A DNA stretch of 64,000 nt, taken from positions 66,259,555 to 66,323,554 of the forward strand of contig CM038232.1 in assembly GCA_021442155.1 (NCBI GenBank), given 5' to 3'. The notes beneath the pieces are model-generated. The model was not told the DNA's origin. It did not search any database and saw only the letters and a program-made list of their open reading frames with translations. Numbering within the stretch: the first letter of the stretch is position 1; every line of letters begins with the position of its first letter. Positions 57,850-64,000 of the stretch are shown here, piece by piece. The translations under genes were made by a program, and so were the position numbers. The stretch is from Cymbidium sinense (lineage: Eukaryota; Streptophyta; Magnoliopsida; Asparagales; Orchidaceae).

Positions 57850-58920
57850 ATGCTTCTCAGGCCTATGGAATCAATTCAAGAAGATGCTATGGGTGAAAAT
57901 AGAGAGGAACAAACTGTTGAGCACCAGAATTTGGTGCAACCACCTTCACTAGCTATAGATGTATTTACACAAATGATGGAAGCAATGACTCAAATGATAA
58001 GAAATCAGCATACACGAGCTAGTGATAGTGGCGGGATTCTTATGGATAAATACCTAAAACTATTTCAGGATATGAGGCCACCTCTTTTCTCAAGAATGGG
58101 AGGACTTGCTGAATCAGAAAACTAGTTGATGCAGATAGAGAAAATTTTAGATAGTATGTCATTCCCTCTTGAAAGCAGGGTTGCTTTGGCTTCTTTTGCT
58201 TTTGAGGGTGAAGCTGAGAGATTATGGCAAGGACAATGCAAGAGAAGTTTGAAGGAAGGCCTTGCAGTCTTGTTTCATGGGAGAATTTTGTGAAGACCTT
58301 TAGAGATTGATTTGTACCCCTCTCAACTAGGAGATAAATACAAGATAAGTTTATTAGACTGGTACAGGGAGATCATCCTATCATGCAGTATGAAGCTGAG
58401 TTTACAATACTTTCAAGGTATGCACCTTAGTTGATACCAAATGTAGAAGAAAAATGTCATATATTTCTATTTAGACTAAAGGATATAGTCAGACAGCCCT
58501 TGATTCATCTTAGGATTGATGACTATGATGTATTAGTGGAGAGGCTAGAAGGATATAATTAGATTTGCAAGCTACTCAGAGGAGGAGAGATATTCAGAAG
58601 AGGAGAAATGATCATAGGTCAAAATTTGGATAGAATGTTCAACTTGAAAAATCAAATTGGAAAAAGCCTAAGTCATATACTAGGAGAGTGCCTCTCAGGC
58701 ACAAACACTTGTTATTGGTGCGATCAGCCAGGACATATGGCAAAATATTATCTTATCTTGGGTCAGAAATCTTTAATGGATACTAAGACAAGTATTCAGC
58801 TTCCCTAAAGCACTGTTGGTAGACAAAGGATGACTAAATTGACTGCTTCAGTTCCATCTCAAAATCAAAATGGCAGAAAACACAGCCTCGAGTTTATGCA
58901 CTCATGTAGCAAAAAGAAAA
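57850..58920 (+). pseudogene. Gag of element C
   Basis: Opens MLLRPMESIQEDAMG (the MESIQ start at 57865 is also possible). It continues FTQMMEAMTQMIRNQ and KYLKLFQDMRPPLFSRMGG, a stop at 58123, then SMSFPLESRVALASFAFEGE and AERLWQG. The zinc knuckle at 58710-58760 reads CYWCDQPGHMAKYY, so the last Cys of CCHC is Tyr. Stops and frameshifts break the rest. The chromoviral gag pattern (F..M.PP.F.G......A..W) is visible. Confidence 0.78.
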
Positions 58921-59039
58921 AGACTCGTGTGATGTCATTACAGGTATGTCTTTATTTAAATTAGCATTGTTAAAATTTTTATATTATACTAGATATATTT
59001 GTTTCATATATCTACTCATTTATAAGTATCATTTTTATT

Positions 59040-59300
59040 CAAATTAAATCAGTAAGAATTTTATTTGATACTGGAGCCTCACATTCATTTATATTTGAGG
59101 AATGTGTGAGAATTTTGGGATTGAAAGTTATGAAAATACCTGTAGTACTTTCAGTGGCAATGCCAAATGGGTCTCATATAAATGCTAGAAATTTTTGTAG
59201 TGTGAACCTGAATATCTGTGAAAAAAGCTTGGATGAGGCTCTAATAACACTACTAATATATGAATTTGATGTGATTTTATGAATGGATTGGCTATCTAAA
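59040..59300 (+). pseudogene. Protease of element C
   Basis: VRILFDTGASHSFIFEECVR at about 59050-59110 holds an intact D-T-G-A-S active site; then ILGLKV and VDW-like MDWLSKYYATIDY (59283-). A stop lies just before the last part (TGA at 59280). Chromovirus layout. Confidence 0.8.
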
Positions 59301-59479
59301 TATTATGCTACTATAGATTATTACAAAAAGATAGTCAAATTCAATATTCTTGGAGAAAAAGAATTCAAATTTGTGGGGCATAAGGAAGTATTAGCTATGA
59401 TGGTGTCTTACTTAAAAGTTCAAAAGATGCTATCAAAAGGCTATGAAGGTCATCTTACTCAAGTTACTGATATTATTAA

Positions 59480-60390
59480 AAAGGTAAAGAGGTTAGAAGA
59501 TATACCGATAGTAAAGGAGTATCCAGAAGTTTTTTTGGATGATTTACCAGGTTTACCTTCAGTTAGAGAGATAGATTTCTCTATTGATTTAATTCAAGGT
59601 GCAAAACATGTAGCAAAAGTACCATATAGAATGGCAATCAAAGAATTACAAGAGTTGAAGAATTAGCTACAAAAATTATTGGAGAATGGATTTATCAGGC
59701 CTAGCACATCTCCTTGGGGAGCTCGTGTATTATTTGTGAAGAAGAAAGATGGGAGCTTAAGGCTATGCATAGATTATAAAGAGCTTAACAAACTCACAGA
59801 TGTTCTTTTTTATTAACTAGAAGGAGCTTCAGAATTTTCAAAGATTGATTTAAGATCGGGTTATCATCAGCTTAGGATCAAAGAAAAGGATGTACCAAAG
59901 ACTACATTTAGTACACGATTTGGGCATTATGAGTTTGTGGTGATGCCTTTTAGCCTAATAAATGCTCCAGCTGTATTTATGGATCTCATGAATAGAATTT
60001 TTAAACCCTTTTTAAATTTATTTGTGATTATATTCATAGATGATATTCTAATTTATTCCAGAGATGAAGCAGCTCATGAAAACCATCTTCACATTATTTT
60101 GCAAACTCTAAAAGGAAATGAATTATATGCAAAATTTTTAAAGTGTGAATCTTGGTTAAATATGATCATATTCTTAGGGCACATGATTAATAGTGAAGGG
60201 GTTTCAATGGATCAGAGTAAAGTCAGAGCAACAGATGAATGGCCCAAACCAACCACTGTCACAAAAGTCAGAAGTTTCTTAAGATTAACAGGATATTACA
60301 GGAGATTCATTGAAGGGTTTTCACAGATTGTCATGCCACTATCTAGACTAACTCAAAAAGCAGCCATGTTCGAATAATCAGATCAGTGTG
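59480..60390 (+). pseudogene. Reverse transcriptase of element C
   Basis: FLDDLPGLPSVREIDFSIDL leads in. Then [31 protein letters not shown], a loss of about 12 residues before [20 protein letters not shown]. Next come [20 protein letters not shown] and [20 protein letters not shown], where FIDD is the catalytic box, and [20 protein letters not shown]. The frame 59937-60377 is open for 146 codons. Stops elsewhere prevent function. Confidence 0.88.
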
Positions 60391-60830
60391 AAGAGGCTTT
60401 TCAAAAATTGAAAAATTATTTAATGACTACACCAGTATTAACTATTTCATCAAGGACAAAAGGATTTCAAATTTATAGTGATGCATCATTAAGAGGTTCG
60501 GGATGTGTACTTATGTAGAATGGAAGAATGGTTGCTCATGCTTCAAGGTAATTGAAAAATCATGAAAAAAATTATCCAACTCATGATCTAGAGCTAGTAG
60601 CAATGGTATTTGCATTAAAAATTTGGAGGCATTATTTATATCGAGTAAGGTGTAAAGTTTTCACTGATCATCAAAGCTTAAAATACATCTTTGCTCAGAA
60701 GGAGCTAAATTTAAGGCAAAGAAGATAGTTGGAACTCATTAAGGATTATGATTTTGATATTCAATATCATCCGACAAAGGCAAATATAGTTATTGATGCT
60801 TTAAGAAGAAAAACTTCTGGTAGTGCTTAT
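60391..60830 (+). pseudogene. RNase H of element C
   Basis: FQIYSDASLRGSGCVLM, then a stop, NGRMVAHASR, stop, [40 protein letters not shown]. This is the normal gypsy RNase H series with its Asp and Glu positions (SDAS, DLELVA, TDHQ) retained, but with three stops. Confidence 0.86.
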
Positions 60831-60989
60831 TGGTTGATCTCTCAACAGGAGGAGTTGATTAAAGATTTAGAAAAATTGAAAATTTTAATTATTAAATCTA
60901 CAGATGATCATGCTTTATTATTAAAGCAAATGGCTATACAATCAAATTTGAAAAATAGAATACGAGATACTTTACCTTAAGATGATGAC

Positions 60990-61860
60990 TTTCAAAAAAT
61001 TTAAAATTTGGTGAAAGTAGGCTATACAGAAGATTTTGAAATTGATGGAAAGAGATTACTGAAATATCATGGCAGAGTTTGCATTTCAAATGTTGGAGAT
61101 TTAAGGAACGACATCTTACATGAAGCACATCATTCCAATTATACAATTCATCCAGGTAGTAGCAAAATGTATCAAGATCTTAAGAAAATATTTTGGTGGC
61201 CAGGGATGAAAAAAAGTGTAGCTGAATTTGTCTACAAGTGTCAATCATGTCAGATGGTTAAGGCTGAACATCAGAAGCCAAGTGGACTTTTACAGCCTTT
61301 GCCAATACTTGAGTGAAAATGGGATGATATTGCTATGGATTTTGTGGTTGGCTTACCTAGATCCAAAAGTGGATGCAATGTTATTTGGATTATTATTGAT
61401 AGGTTGACTAAATTTATTCACTTTATACCTATTAAATAATCTAATGCTATCAAAAATTTAGCAAGAAAATATGTTGATGAAATTGTGTAGTTACATGGTG
61501 TGCCAAAATCTATAGTGTCCGATCGGGATGGATGATTATATCAAGACTATGGAGAAAAATTTAAGAAGCTTTAGGTACGAAGCTAACTTTCAATACTGCA
61601 TTTCATCCTCAAACAGATGGCCAGTCAGAAAGAACAATTCAAACATTTGAAGATTTGCTTAGACTTTGTATCCTTGAGTTTGGGGGGAAATTCATTTTCC
61701 TTTTATTGAGTTTGCCTGCAATAATAGCTTTCAAGCAAGTATTGGTATGGCTTCTTATGAAGCCTTGTATGGAAGGAAGTGCAGAACACCGCTTTATTGG
61801 GTGGAGATGGGTGAAAGAAGAATCATTGGTGCATATGTAATAGATGAAGTCACTGAAAAG
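60990..61860 (+). pseudogene. Integrase of element C
   Basis: HHSNYTIHPGSSKMYQDLKK, WWPGMKKSVAEF, CQSCQMVKAEHQKPSG form the zinc-binding part (HH-CC present, 61130-61280). The core has WDDIAMDFVVGLPRSKSG and SIVSDRDG (61516-61535) and then breaks. TAFHPQTDGQSERTIQTFED (about 61598-61650) holds the Glu region in another frame. Two in-frame stops and at least two frameshifts. Confidence 0.85.
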
Positions 61861-62345
61861 ATCTGATTGATTCGTGATAAATTAAAAGTTGTTCAAGATA
61901 GACAAAGAAAATATTATGATGCTAAACATCGGTCAGTAGAGTTTGAAGCAGGAGAATTTTTATTTCTAAAAGTCAGCTCCATGAAAGGTATAAAATGATT
62001 TGGTAAGGTCAGAAAGTTGAGCTTACGCTATATTGGTCCATACGAAATATTGGAAAGAATTGGAAAAGTGGCTTATAGACTGGCTTTACCTTCTCACATG
62101 CAAAGAGTGCATAATGTGTTTCATATTTCTCTTCTACAAAAATAAATTATCGATGAAACCAATAAAATTATTTCTGATCCTATTGATATTCAACCTGACC
62201 TCAAATTTATGGAGGAGCCAAAAAGAATTATAGATTTTGATGTTAACCATCTCAGGAATAGAGAAATTCCATTTGTTCCTGTATTGTGGAAACATTGATC
62301 AAATCGAGAAGCTACGTCAGAGATGGAATCAGAAATGTGAGGACT
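61861..62345 (+). pseudogene. Integrase tail and chromodomain of element C
   Basis: DRQRKYYDAKHRSVEF, FLFLKVSSMKGIK, LRYIGPYEILERIGKVAYRL, MQRVHNVFHISLL (about 61900-62135), then LKFMEEPKRIIDFDV and VLWKH-(stop)-SNREATSEMESEM (about 62200-62340). The final part matches the chromodomain pattern ..V.W.N...EEATWE.E..M of Tekay/Del elements. Such domains direct integration to chromatin marks. The Trp of ATWE is Ser here. Confidence 0.85.
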
Positions 62346-62417
62346 TTATCCTTATTTATTTAATTAAAGGTACATTTATTTCTATTATTGTCATTAAATT
62401 TTGAGGACTAAATTTTC

Positions 62418-62431
62418 AAAAGAGGGAGAGA
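62418..62431 (+). other. Polypurine tract of element C
   Basis: AAAAGAGGGAGAGA one base before the 3' LTR, preceded by GAGGACTAAATTTT, the usual text before a chromovirus tract. It primes plus-strand DNA synthesis. Confidence 0.88.
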
Positions 62432-62432
62432 T

Positions 62433-64000
<1,568 letters not shown>

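Overview
The window looks like plant nuclear DNA made up almost entirely of nested, decayed LTR retrotransposons. I see no intact host gene, rRNA, tRNA, CRISPR array or bacterial-type operon. Evidence for a plant: Ty3/gypsy and Ty1/copia pol domains, plant primer-binding sites (tRNA-Arg and initiator tRNA-Met types), a plant chromovirus chromodomain, a GAGCTCGAG-rich MITE of a kind common in plants, and very AT-rich, CpG-poor intergenic sequence. I cannot name the species. Nearly every reading frame is broken by stops and frameshifts, so the coding calls are pseudogenes placed by domain.

Layout. (1) Positions 1-23642 hold a giant Tat/Ogre-like Ty3/gypsy element (A) on the minus strand. It has a 7.46-kb right LTR (16183-23642), a tRNA-Arg-type primer-binding site (16155-16174), a long leader with 19 tandem hairpin repeats, an extra ORF upstream of gag, gag, protease, RT, two RNase H domains and integrase, a repeat-rich 3' region, and the last 2.3 kb of the left LTR, whose remainder lies outside the window. 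(2) 23643-26080 holds a minus-strand gypsy gag remnant and non-coding DNA with a (TC)20 tract. (3) About 26080-33473 is a decayed Ty1/copia element on the plus strand. Its protease-to-integrase segment is present three times in tandem. (4) 33847-34249 is a hAT-like MITE with a probable 8-bp target duplication. (5) 34570-41871 is a complete solo-like LTR of the A family. (6) 42536-48373 is another A-family LTR that lacks its last ~2 kb. (7) 48374-55640 is element B, an A-family internal region in the opposite orientation. It starts at the ATG of the pre-gag ORF and has a ~2-kb internal deletion in pol. (8) 55641-64000 is a Tekay/Del-like chromovirus (C) inserted into the 3' region of B; its 3' LTR runs off the window.

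The most notable material is in the A/B family. It has LTRs over 7 kb and a predicted full length near 28.8 kb. Its leader carries a 19-unit hairpin array whose stems vary by compensatory changes around a conserved 10-nt loop. A pre-gag ORF is shared by two separately decayed copies. One LTR segment carries about two dozen TTGACC (W-box) motifs within about 1 kb. Another LTR segment is a ~260-bp tandem repeat present 1, 2 or 4 times in different copies. These readings were made by eye; alignments and RNA-fold statistics were not run.
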